From an uncultured Collinsella sp. (GTDB lineage Bacteria > Actinomycetota > Coriobacteriia > Coriobacteriales > Coriobacteriaceae), in contig CAUGGC010000007.1 in the NCBI GenBank assembly GCA_959599095.1, positions 1 through 64,000 on the forward strand: a stretch of DNA of 64,000 bases, written 5' to 3'. The notes under the pieces were generated by a model. The model saw nothing but the letters and a program-made list of their open reading frames with translations, had not been told where the DNA came from and ran no database searches. Position 1 is the stretch's first letter; each line of letters starts with the position of its first letter. Position numbers and translations under genes: made by a program. Positions 7,680 to 15,434 of this stretch are shown here, piece by piece.

Positions 7680-8594
7680 CTACTCCTCCCCCATGAGCTC
7701 GCCGGCGTTGCGGCGCAGCCACTCAAAGCACAGCGCCGTGGTCGCCTGGGCAACGTTGAGGCTCTCGGTCATGCCGCGCTGGGGAAGCTTGGTCAAAAAG
7801 TCGCATTTCTCGAGCACCAGGCGCGAGATGCCGTCGCCCTCGGAGCCCATGACGAGCGCCACGCGGCCCTCGAAGGGAGCATCCCAGCAGCTGCCCTCGG
7901 CGTGCTCGGAAGCACCACCCACCCAAAAGCCAGCGGCCTTGAGGTCATCGAGCGCACGAGCGATATTGGGAACCTGCGCGATAGGCAGGTGCATGACGGC
8001 ACCGGCAGAGGTCTTGTAGCTGCCCACGGTCACGCCGGCGGCACGCTTATTGGCGATGACGACGCCCGCGGCGCCCACGACCTCGGCGGAGCGCACGATG
8101 GCGCCAAAGTTGCCGTCGTCAGTCACATGGTCGAGTACGATGACGAGCGCCGGACCGTCGCCCGCGCGGTCGAGGATATCGGCGACATCGGCATAGGGGA
8201 AGTTGCCTACCTCGAGTGCGATGCCCTGGTGAGCGCCATGGCTCGACAGCGCATCGAGCTGTGCACGCGGCACGTACTTAATGCGGATACCCGCGGCATT
8301 GAGGTCATCGACCAGGCGCGACAGGGCGGCATCGCGCTCCCCGCCCTCGGCGATAAGCGCGCACTTGACGGGAAAACCAGTGCGCAGCGCCTCGGCGGCA
8401 GCACGACGTCCCTCGATAAACTCGCCCTTGGGAACCTGGGCGCCCTCGCGATTACGATCGCGCTGCGGACGCGCAGCTTGGGTGCGCTCGCGCTGCCCCT
8501 TGGAAGCGGCAGCGCGATCATTGCGGCGAATCGGACGCGAGCCAGAAGCGGCCTGCTTGCCGCCACGAGGCGCACGCTTGCGATTGTCGGCCAT
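7680..8594 (-). CDS. rlmB: 23S rRNA (guanosine-2'-O-)-methyltransferase RlmB / TrmH family
   Basis: A SpoU/TrmH-type methyltransferase of 304 residues that methylates a ribose in the large-subunit rRNA. Residues about 58-135 form the SpoU substrate-binding domain (EFIEGRRAAAEALRTG), and about 145-300 the knotted SPOUT fold with DHVTDDGNFGAIVRSAE, MGSEGDGIS and SLNVAQATTALCFEW, the three classical motifs. The first 57 residues are a basic, disordered extension rich in Arg and Gln, longer than in E. coli RlmB. It is followed by yacP after 3 bp, matching the Firmicutes yac order. Confidence 0.92.
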   Translation of the reverse strand: MADNRKRAPRGGKQAASGSRPIRRNDRAAASKGQRERTQAARPQRDRNREGAQVPKGEFIEGRRAAAEALRTGFPVKCALIAEGGERDAALSRLVDDLNAAGIRIKYVPRAQLDALSSHGAHQGIALEVGNFPYADVADILDRAGDGPALVIVLDHVTDDGNFGAIVRSAEVVGAAGVVIANKRAAGVTVGSYKTSAGAVMHLPIAQVPNIARALDDLKAAGFWVGGASEHAEGSCWDAPFEGRVALVMGSEGDGISRLVLEKCDFLTKLPQRGMTESLNVAQATTALCFEWLRRNAGELMGEE

Positions 8595-8737
8595 AAAACG
8601 GCCTCCTTAAATAGATAACGAACAAGAATCGACCGTCCGAGCCACGGCACCTTGCCTTTCAATCGTCGGGCATGACCACCAGGTCTATGCCCTCCTCTTT
8701 CAAGGCAATCTGCCGCACCTCGAACGGTCGACAAATA

Positions 8738-10204
8738 CTAGAGACTCTTAATTCGAGTGCCCGCGGCAGTATCTTCAATCGTCAGGCCCAGGTCCTTGAG
8801 CTGATCGCGGATGGCATCTGCCAGATCCCAGTTCTTGGCGGCACGGGCCTCGGCACGAGCCTCGAGAATCTTGGCAGCTGCCTCGTCCACGTCGTCACCC
8901 GTGTAGGCAACCAGGCCGGCGGCAACGCCCAGCAGGCCCAGCGGCAACTCGACCTTAGGCTCGGGAAGCTCGATGCCAAACGTATCGAGCAGCTCGGCCA
9001 GCGTATCGGCGGCAGCCAGGGCTGCGGCCTTGTCGGCAGCATCGCCCGCCTGCTCCAGGTACTGGTTGCACTCGGTCACAAAGCCAAAGACGGCACCCAT
9101 GGCACCGGCGGTGTTAAAGTCGTCGTCCATGCACTCCCTAAAGGCGGCACGGGTCTCGGCGGCCTTGGCGGCAAACGCCTCGGCGGCAGCCGCATCGGCA
9201 TCGGCCGTCGCATGGTTCGCAGCCCAGCGCAGGTTCTCGACCGTACCGGCGATACGCGTGAGCGAGTTCTCGGCACCCTCCAGGCGCTCCCAAGAAAAGT
9301 CGAGCGGCGAGCGATAGCTCGTCTGCAGCATCAGCAGGCGCAGGGCGGCAGCGGAGTGCTGCTCGAGGACCTCGGCCAGCGTAAAGAAGTTGCCGAGCGA
9401 CTTGGACATCTTCTCGCCGTCAACCAGCAGCATGCCTGTGTGCATCCAGGTGTTGGAGAAGCCCTGGTGCCAGGCGCAGGTGGCCTGGGCGCACTCGTTC
9501 TCGTGATGCGGGAAGGCAAGGTCGGAGCCGCCGCCATGAATGTCGATCGGGGTGCCCAGGTAGCGGTGCACCATGGCGGCGCACTCGGTGTGCCAACCAG
9601 GACGGCCCTCACCCCAGGGGCTCGGCCAGCTTGGCTCGCCGGGCTTGGCGGCCTTCCACAGGGCAAAGTCGAGCGGGTCGTTCTTGTCCTCATTCTCCTC
9701 GATACGCGCACCCACCATAAGGTCGTCGATGTTGCGGCCCGAGACCTGGCCGTAGTTGGGATCGCTGCGCACGGCAAAGTACACATCGCCGTTATCGGCT
9801 GCGTAAGCGTGGCCCTGCTCGATAAGCGTCTTGATCATGGCGATCATGGGGCCGATCTCCTTGGTGGCGCGGGGGCGCACATCGGGATCGAGCACGTTGG
9901 CGGCGCGCATGACGCCGATGAACTTGTCGGAGAACTCCGTCGCGACCTCGGCGGCCGTACGGCCCTGCTCGTTGGCGCGCTTGATGATCTTGTCGTCGAC
10001 ATCGGTGAGGTTCTGGGCGAACGTGACCTCGTAACCGCTCGCGATGAGCCAGCGGCGAATCACGTCAAAGCTGATGAACGTACGGGCGTTGCCGATGTGG
10101 ATGTTGTCGTAGACCGTGGGGCCGCACACGTACATGCGGACCTTGCCGGACTCGATGGGCTGGAACTCTTCCTTTTTATGGGTAGCGCTGTTGTAGATAC
10201 GCAT
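8738..10204 (-). CDS. cysS: Cysteinyl-tRNA synthetase
   Basis: Class I aminoacyl-tRNA synthetase of 488 residues. The N-terminal YVCGPTVYDNIHIGNARTF contains the zinc cysteine and the HIGH-like motif, and KMSKS appears as GEKMSKSLGN. The zinc-ligand region WHTECAAM is intact. The C-terminal third is alanine-rich and helical (DALR-like), as in other actinobacterial enzymes. The gene lies 3 bp from ispF on the same strand. The 143 bp between cysS and rlmB hold no start-led gene; see the rejected items for a coding-like tail there. Confidence 0.97.
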   Translation of the reverse strand: MRIYNSATHKKEEFQPIESGKVRMYVCGPTVYDNIHIGNARTFISFDVIRRWLIASGYEVTFAQNLTDVDDKIIKRANEQGRTAAEVATEFSDKFIGVMRAANVLDPDVRPRATKEIGPMIAMIKTLIEQGHAYAADNGDVYFAVRSDPNYGQVSGRNIDDLMVGARIEENEDKNDPLDFALWKAAKPGEPSWPSPWGEGRPGWHTECAAMVHRYLGTPIDIHGGGSDLAFPHHENECAQATCAWHQGFSNTWMHTGMLLVDGEKMSKSLGNFFTLAEVLEQHSAAALRLLMLQTSYRSPLDFSWERLEGAENSLTRIAGTVENLRWAANHATADADAAAAEAFAAKAAETRAAFRECMDDDFNTAGAMGAVFGFVTECNQYLEQAGDAADKAAALAAADTLAELLDTFGIELPEPKVELPLGLLGVAAGLVAYTGDDVDEAAAKILEARAEARAAKNWDLADAIRDQLKDLGLTIEDTAAGTRIKSL

Positions 10205-10207
10205 TCG

Positions 10208-10702
10208 TTACTCCTTAACGGTTTTCTGTAGCAGGCAGACGGCCCAGGCGCCGATTCCCTCGCCCTGGCCTTCCCAACCGAGCTTTTCGGTCGTAGTGGC
10301 GGCGACGCCCACGTTTTCGACGTCAACGCCCAGGGCATGGGCAAGGTTGGCGCGCATGGCATCGCGATGCGGGGTGATCTTAGGCTGCTGGCAGGCAATG
10401 GTGCAATCGGCATCGACAAACTCAAAGCCCAGCTCACGCGCATAGTCCATCACGCGGGCAAGCAGCACCATCGAATCGGCACCCTCGTAGGCGGGATCGG
10501 TGTCGGGGAATAGCTTGCCGATGTCTCCCCCACGGCAGGCGCCCAGAATGGCGTCGGCCAAGGCGTGCGCGAGCACATCGGCATCCGAGTGGCCCAGCAG
10601 GCCGCGCTCGTAGGGAATGTCGACACCGCCGATGATACATCGACGCCCCTCCACCAGACGGTGAACGTCGTAGCCATGGCCAATGCGCAGGTTACTGAAC
10701 AT
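10208..10702 (-). CDS. ispF: 2-C-methyl-D-erythritol 2,4-cyclodiphosphate synthase
   Basis: Fifth enzyme of the non-mevalonate (MEP) isoprenoid pathway; a zinc-dependent trimer. The chain begins MFSNLRIGHGYDVHRLVEG with the metal ligands of GYDVHR, followed by LLGHSDADVLAHALADAILGA and GKLFPDTDP, all diagnostic. Length 164 residues is normal. The start at 10702 is chosen because the protein begins there in relatives and GAGAGGA lies upstream; it overlaps the end of ispD by 11 bp, so translation is coupled. Confidence 0.96.
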   Translation of the reverse strand: MFSNLRIGHGYDVHRLVEGRRCIIGGVDIPYERGLLGHSDADVLAHALADAILGACRGGDIGKLFPDTDPAYEGADSMVLLARVMDYARELGFEFVDADCTIACQQPKITPHRDAMRANLAHALGVDVENVGVAATTTEKLGWEGQGEGIGAWAVCLLQKTVKE

Positions 10703-11420
10703 GGGGAAGGTCCTCTCCCTCGGCCATGCGGCCAAGCAGAATCGCGGTTACGGGACGCAGGTCCTCGGGCACCGTCACCTTAAGGTTATCGCGTGGGCTC
10801 TGGACGCAGCGGACGCGCCCACCCATGCGCTCGACCAGCGACGAATCATCGGTACCGATAAAGCCCTCGGCAATGGCTGCAGCGTGGGCGCGCTTCATAG
10901 CATCGACGCTAAAGATCTGCGGCGTCTGCGCTGCCCAGTAGAGCTCACGCGGCGGCGTCTCGACGATATTATCGCCGTCAACGATCTTGAGTGTGTCGAT
11001 CGCGGGCTGACCGCACACGACACCGTCGAGGGCACGGTCGCTCACGAGCACGTCGATAGCGTGGTCGATGGCCTCGGTCGTAATGAGCGGACGAGCGCCG
11101 TCGTGGATGGCGACATATTCGAAACCCGCCGGAACCGCATGCACGCCGGCACGGGTGGAATCCTGACGGGTATCGCCGGCATCGGCAAAGCTGATGGGCG
11201 TGTCATAGTCAAACGGGTCAATGGCCAGGCGGCGCATCTCGGCACGGCGCTCGGCAGGGCAAACCACGACGATATGGCCGACCTTATCGCTACGATCGAA
11301 CGCGCGGATGGACCAGCTCATGAGCGGACGGCCCGCCACATTAACGAGCTGCTTGCCGCCGGGATTTCCAAAGCGCTGGCCGCTGCCGCCGGCAACGACC
11401 ACGGCGCATACGGGCGCCAT
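10692..11420 (-). CDS. ispD: 2-C-methyl-D-erythritol 4-phosphate cytidylyltransferase
   Basis: Third step of the MEP pathway, forming CDP-methylerythritol. The 242-residue protein starts CAVVVAGGSGQRFGNPGGKQ, the nucleotidyltransferase loop, and has HDGARPLIT and AAQTPQIF signatures. Its ATG overlaps the disA stop by one base (TAATG), and its end overlaps ispF, so disA, ispD and ispF form one translationally coupled unit. Confidence 0.96.
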   Translation of the reverse strand: MAPVCAVVVAGGSGQRFGNPGGKQLVNVAGRPLMSWSIRAFDRSDKVGHIVVVCPAERRAEMRRLAIDPFDYDTPISFADAGDTRQDSTRAGVHAVPAGFEYVAIHDGARPLITTEAIDHAIDVLVSDRALDGVVCGQPAIDTLKIVDGDNIVETPPRELYWAAQTPQIFSVDAMKRAHAAAIAEGFIGTDDSSLVERMGGRVRCVQSPRDNLKVTVPEDLRPVTAILLGRMAEGEDLPHVQ

Positions 11421-12487
11421 TATGCGTTCCCCTGTTTGGTGCCCTTCATGCGGTACAGCGAGTCCGCAAGAATGGCAGGGTTGTTGACGCCAAAGTCGCC
11501 CAAGCGCTCCGGATCCTCGCTGATGTCGTCCATGAGCTCCTGCAGCGAGCCATACTCGTCGACGATCTTCTCGGCCACGCCGTCGCGCACGACGGACACG
11601 CGCGAAAGCGTGCGCAGGCCCAGCGGTGTCATGACGGAGTCCTCGTCCAGGTCGTCGTAACCCAGAACCGCCGCCACATGCTGCGGGTCGGACAGGTCCT
11701 TAGGCGTCATGCGAGCGAGCTCGGCGCGAATCTTCTCGGCGTTTGCCTCGGAGGAATCGCTTGCGTAGTCGCGGATCATCAGGTCGTATTCGGTATCCAT
11801 GCTGGAGCCCGCGAGCTGCTCGAGCTGCATCTGCACGAGCTTGCCCTGGTTACCCAGCTTGACGATGCAATCCTTAAGCTCGGTCTTTGCCTGTTGCATG
11901 ATCTCGAAACTCGAGAAGATGCCGGTGATGTCGGCGAGCGTAACGTAGTCGTCGAGCTCAAGGGCCGTCAGGCGCAGCAAGGAGCGATCGAGCGACTGAC
12001 GGGTGGTCTGAAGCGTGGCGACGAGCTGGTTGACCGAGCTCATGATGGTGGTGACGGGCTGGATCTCGTAGCTCTTACCGTGGACGTACACGTTGACGAC
12101 GGCACGACGAGCCGAAACCGAGATCACGATGGCGTCGGTGAGCACCGACATGCGAGCGGCGGTGCGGTGGCGCATGCCCGTCTCGCTCGTGGCAAGCGAG
12201 GGATCGGGATTGAGGTGGAAGTTAGCGCGCAGGATCTGGGTGAGGTCGCCGTCGATGACGATGGCACCGTCCATCTTGGAGAGCTCGAACAGACGGTTCG
12301 AAGTAAACGAAATGTTGAGCGGGAAGCCGTCGTTACCGGCAGCGAGCACGTTTTCGGTGTCGCCGACGCAGATAAGGGCGCCCAGGTGACCGGCGATGAT
12401 CATGTCGAGGGCGGTGCGGATCGGCTGACCAGGTGCCGTCAGGCGGATGGCCTGTTCCATACGCTTTTGCAGCTCGTTCTTATCCAA
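11420..12487 (-). CDS. disA: DNA integrity scanning protein, diadenylate cyclase DisA
   Basis: Makes cyclic di-AMP and scans DNA for branched structures. The 355-residue chain has the DAC domain in the first 150 residues with the catalytic MDGAIVIDGD and the RHRTAARMS motif, a central linker-helix domain, and C-terminal helix-hairpin-helix repeats (from about residue 285: GLRTLSRVS...). Its length matches the family. It heads the ispD-ispF-cysS-rlmB-yacP run, the same neighbourhood as in Bacillus. It is divergent from the mntP riboswitch. Confidence 0.96.
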   Translation of the reverse strand: MDKNELQKRMEQAIRLTAPGQPIRTALDMIIAGHLGALICVGDTENVLAAGNDGFPLNISFTSNRLFELSKMDGAIVIDGDLTQILRANFHLNPDPSLATSETGMRHRTAARMSVLTDAIVISVSARRAVVNVYVHGKSYEIQPVTTIMSSVNQLVATLQTTRQSLDRSLLRLTALELDDYVTLADITGIFSSFEIMQQAKTELKDCIVKLGNQGKLVQMQLEQLAGSSMDTEYDLMIRDYASDSSEANAEKIRAELARMTPKDLSDPQHVAAVLGYDDLDEDSVMTPLGLRTLSRVSVVRDGVAEKIVDEYGSLQELMDDISEDPERLGDFGVNNPAILADSLYRMKGTKQGNA

Positions 12488-12642
12488 GGCATCGCTCCCA
12501 TCGTATACGCTCCATAAACGCTAAATAGTTTCTCACGGTTTGTCCCTGCGGCGCTTGCGAAATCCGATGCTTACAGAATGAGCGAACACAGCTGAGAGCC
12601 CAACCCAAATCAGCTGTTCATGTGGTAGCATCGGGATTCGCA

Positions 12643-12780
12643 TAAATGAGGGAGTAGTCGCGTGATCGGGTTCGCCTCCGGTGGCGCGGCAAGTCAACAC
12701 ACTGGCCGATGCGGCCTGGCTTGCCTTAATGAACGAGACTCGTGGCTGTGCGCGCAACGCGTACGCCACGGGTCTTTTTT
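12643..12780 (+). ncRNA. Manganese riboswitch (yybP-ykoY type) with terminator, upstream of mntP
   Basis: The leader contains the hallmarks of the yybP-ykoY family: GAGGGAGTAG near 12648-12657, AAGTCAACA near 12690-12700 and GAACGAGACT near 12731-12740, placed on facing loops of a long helical arm. Immediately after, CGTGGC pairs with GCCACG (12741-12770) and is followed by GGTCTTTTTT, a terminator that can serve as the expression platform. Family members sense Mn2+ and turn on exporters, which fits the mntP gene that follows. The 12488-12642 stretch shows nothing else. Confidence 0.85.
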
Positions 12781-12833
12781 GTTACTCCCCCAAGAGGTAC
12801 ACGCGGGCCCGCCCGCAGAGAGGGAGCCAGACT

Positions 12834-13412
12834 ATGGGACTCGCAGAGCTCGTATTGCTCGCCGTTGGCCTTTCGATGGACGCCTTTGCCGTTTCCATCT
12901 GCAAGGGCCTTGGCATGAAGAAGATCAACCTTAAAGTTGCCGTGGTGCTCGGCTTGTTCTTTGGCGGCTTTCAGGCCGGCATGCCCGTAATCGGATGGGC
13001 GCTCGGCAGTCAATTCATGGGCATCATCGGACCCATCGACCATTGGATCGCCTTTATCCTGCTCGCCTTTATCGGCGGCAAAATGTTGTGGGAGGCCTTT
13101 ACCGAAGACGAGGATGAAGGCGACGGCAAGGATGCCGAAAAGATTGACCTGGGCGAGTACCTGATCCTCGCCATCGCCACCTCGATTGACGCCCTGGCCG
13201 TGGGCATCTCGTTCGCCGCGCTTTCCGTCGACATCGTTCCCGCCGTGTCGCTCATAGGCATCACGACCTTCATCTTCTCCGTTGCCGGCGTGGCGATTGG
13301 CCGCATCTTTGGCGCGCGCTACGAAAAGCCCGCCACCATCGTGGGCGGCGTTGTGCTCATCCTCATCGGCCTCAAGATTTTGCTGGAGCACCTAGGGATT
13401 TTAGTGCTGTAA
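12834..13412 (+). CDS. mntP: Manganese efflux pump MntP
   Basis: A 192-residue inner-membrane exporter of the MntP (DUF204) family with six membrane segments in two repeats. The paired motifs GLSMDAFAVSICKGLG (about residues 12-27) and ATSIDALAVGISFA (about 115-128) carry the conserved aspartates that bind the metal. An acidic cytoplasmic loop (EDEDEGDGKDAEK) joins the halves. The start at 12834 has AGAGGGAG upstream; earlier in-frame ATGs lie inside the riboswitch and are discounted. Expression is predicted to be induced by manganese through the leader. Confidence 0.95.
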   Translation: MGLAELVLLAVGLSMDAFAVSICKGLGMKKINLKVAVVLGLFFGGFQAGMPVIGWALGSQFMGIIGPIDHWIAFILLAFIGGKMLWEAFTEDEDEGDGKDAEKIDLGEYLILAIATSIDALAVGISFAALSVDIVPAVSLIGITTFIFSVAGVAIGRIFGARYEKPATIVGGVVLILIGLKILLEHLGILVL

Positions 13413-13440
13413 AACACCCTTCAAAACTAAACGTCCGTAT

Positions 13441-13474
13441 AAGGCCTCATGCAGAGTTTTGCATGAGGCCTTTT
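13441..13474 (+). terminator. Terminator after mntP
   Basis: A 12-bp perfect stem AAGGCCTCATGC/GCATGAGGCCTT followed by TTTT, 28 bp after mntP. The loop side contains a copy of the 15-bp sequence that also occurs twice before hipB, so terminator and operator overlap. Confidence 0.8.
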
Positions 13475-13517
13475 CATGCAGACTTTTGCATGTCATACTA
13501 GGATGCAAAAGCCTGCA
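13450..13517. promoter_or_regulatory. Three operator-like 15-mers before hipBA
   Basis: TGCAGAGTTTTGCAT (13450-13464), TGCAGACTTTTGCAT (13477-13491) and, inverted, ATGCAAAAGCCTGCA (13503-13517) are near copies of one site. Spacing of about 27 bp between the sites and their position just upstream of the hipB start fit cooperative HipB binding as in other hipBA operons. Confidence 0.65.
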
Positions 13518-13532
13518 CGTTAGGAGATAGCC

Positions 13533-14000
13533 GTGGATACCCTTCCCATCACCACACCACGCCAAGCTGGCATCTACGTGCGTCAGGCACGCGAGACTCA
13601 GGGTCTCACCCGTGCCACCCTCGCCAAAAAGGCCGGTGTTTCGGAGCGCCTGCTTGCATCGCTCGAGCTAGGAGACGCCACCGGCATTCGACTCGACAAG
13701 CTGCTGGCGATTTTCGACGCTCTTGAACTGGCGCTCGCAGCACAAGGGGATATAAGCGAAACGAAAAATGAGCACCCAGTCGACGCCCCGCATGCTGATC
13801 AACCTTGCAGCACCTCCAGACGCCATCACGCTCAACGTCTTCATCATCGCAACCGTCGCAGCACAACCATTCCGGCTCTTGCAGATACCCCCCTTACGTC
13901 CGAGCTCTACGACAGGGCCTTCGCCGATTTCGCCATGTCCAATCTCGGAGTCTCGATTGCCGCAAACGCATCTAGCCAAACCATGCCCGAAGGGAAATAG
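13533..14000 (+). CDS. hipB: HipB-like antitoxin, XRE-family DNA-binding protein
   Basis: A 155-residue protein with an XRE helix-turn-helix at residues about 10-65 (RQAGIYVRQARETQGLTRATLAKKAGVSERLLASLE), the fold by which HipB binds operators and its toxin. It starts with GTG at 13533 behind TAGGAGATAG. It precedes hipA by 3 bp, as in hipBA toxin-antitoxin operons. The C-terminal 80 residues are longer than in E. coli HipB and contain a low-complexity His/Arg stretch, but the end (ELYDRAFADFAMSNLG) resembles tails of related antitoxins. An autorepressing role is inferred from the operator copies. Confidence 0.8.
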   Translation: MDTLPITTPRQAGIYVRQARETQGLTRATLAKKAGVSERLLASLELGDATGIRLDKLLAIFDALELALAAQGDISETKNEHPVDAPHADQPCSTSRRHHAQRLHHRNRRSTTIPALADTPLTSELYDRAFADFAMSNLGVSIAANASSQTMPEGK

Positions 14001-14003
14001 CCA

Positions 14004-15308
14004 ATGGCCAGAACATCACTTCGGACCATTATTTGCGGCGTGCCTGCTGGAACGCTCGCGCAAGATGAGAACGGTCTTATCAGCTTTATCTACGATCATG
14101 ACTATGACGGGCCAGCCCTATCGACCAACATACCCGTATCGAATCGCACATACGGACAACAGGTCATGAATCCGTACCTGTTTGGCCTTCTACCCGACAG
14201 CGAGGACCAACGAAAAGCGATTGCCGCCGAATTCGACGTTAGGCCCAACAATCCCGTTGCGTTGCTCAGCCATATCGGACTCGACTGTCCGGGCGGAGTG
14301 CAGTTTTGTGCCGAAGAAGATGCCGACGCCGTCCTGCATCGCGCTGGCGAATACCGCCCTATAGACGACCACGAAATTGCTCTTCGTCTCAAGTCGATCA
14401 GAGATGACCGCAATGCATCGTGGATGGGTCTAGATGAAAGTTGGTCACTTGGAGGCAACCAGGGCAAGTTCGCGCTCGCGTTCATAAACGACCGCTGGTG
14501 CGAATGCATGGGCTCCTCGCCCACGACGCATATTTTCAAAAATGGCGTTATCGGATTTAAACTCGAGGCTCTCAATGAGTTTGTCTGCATGAAAAGCGCC
14601 CAGCGCGCCGGCATCGCAACGGCAAACGTCGAATATCGTATGTTTGAGGACGAACCTGCCCTCATTGTTGAGCGCTATGACCGCGTGAAAGTCAAAGACG
14701 GAACGATCAGGCGCCTACATCAAGAAGACCTCTGTCAGGCACTTGGGGTGATGCCCGCCCAAAAGTACACGGCAGACGGCGGCCCGACCACACGCGACAT
14801 TCAAGAGCTCCTCGTAAATACGAGCCACCATCAACTTAACCTGTATCTGTTTACGCAGATACTTTTCTTTAACGCCATCATCGGCGCACCGGATGCGCAC
14901 GCGAAAAACTATTCCCTGCTCCTTGGAAACGACGGCGCAGCCATGATGGCTCGAATGTACGATGTCGCGTCGGGTTTGGCGTATGAGCGCATGCGCCGCC
15001 GGGCGCGCCTTGCCATGAGCGTTGGCGGCGAAAATCGTGTGGGGCGCATCGGTCCAGGCGCTATCCGCCGATACCACGGTATGGGAGACCCCGCGCTAGA
15101 GGCGACGCTCACCGATGCCGGGCTATCCGAGAAGTTTTGCTTTGCAACCATGATGGACCTCGCCTACGAGGTGCCCATTTGCATGGAAGAGGTCATGGAC
15201 GAATACGCCGACCTGCCCGGCATGGCGGACCTGCGCGAGCATATGCTCGGCCCCGTCCGCGAAAACTGCCAGCGCACCCTCGACCTCATCAGGGCAGAAA
15301 TGGACTAG
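14004..15308 (+). CDS. hipA: HipA serine/threonine kinase toxin
   Basis: A 434-residue protein kinase of the HipA family; E. coli HipA phosphorylates glutamyl-tRNA synthetase and induces dormancy. Visible motifs: the N-terminal lobe with NPYLFGLLPDSE (about 56-67), the ATP loop SLGGNQGKFAL (about 148-158), ERYDR (about 223-227), the catalytic GAPDAHAKNYS (Asp about 297) and the metal site MYDVASG (Asp about 320). All are intact, so it should be active. Encoded directly after hipB. A strong hairpin ends the unit at 15339-15378. Confidence 0.92.
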   Translation: MARTSLRTIICGVPAGTLAQDENGLISFIYDHDYDGPALSTNIPVSNRTYGQQVMNPYLFGLLPDSEDQRKAIAAEFDVRPNNPVALLSHIGLDCPGGVQFCAEEDADAVLHRAGEYRPIDDHEIALRLKSIRDDRNASWMGLDESWSLGGNQGKFALAFINDRWCECMGSSPTTHIFKNGVIGFKLEALNEFVCMKSAQRAGIATANVEYRMFEDEPALIVERYDRVKVKDGTIRRLHQEDLCQALGVMPAQKYTADGGPTTRDIQELLVNTSHHQLNLYLFTQILFFNAIIGAPDAHAKNYSLLLGNDGAAMMARMYDVASGLAYERMRRRARLAMSVGGENRVGRIGPGAIRRYHGMGDPALEATLTDAGLSEKFCFATMMDLAYEVPICMEEVMDEYADLPGMADLREHMLGPVRENCQRTLDLIRAEMD

Positions 15309-15338
15309 GTGGCCGTAATTTCGCAATTATCAAACAAA

Positions 15339-15378
15339 AGAGGGGGGCACCTGTCGCAAAAGCTCAGATGCCCCCTCT
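15339..15378. terminator. Convergent terminator between hipA and pepD
   Basis: AGAGGGGGGCA pairs with TGCCCCCTCT across a loop of about 18 nt. It lies between two convergent genes; T-runs on either side are weak, so its use as a terminator is inferred from position. Confidence 0.6.
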
Positions 15379-15434
15379 CGTAATGTCATTTGCAATCCGC
15401 TAGCACGTGACTCGAACTGCTGCTAGCGCGACCT

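Noticed and set aside
8640..8735. A short minus-strand coding-like stretch ending FEVRQIALKEEGIDLVVMPDD before rlmB
   Set aside because: It lacks a start codon with ribosome binding site and is only about 20 residues; it could be a decayed gene tail but cannot be supported.
7092..10231. Two plus-strand ORFs of more than 500 codons opposite yacP, rlmB and cysS
   Set aside because: Shadow frames of well-identified minus-strand genes.
13768..14169. An alternative frame across the end of hipB
   Set aside because: It overlaps hipB and hipA and shows no recognisable feature; the hipB frame ends 3 bp before hipA as expected.
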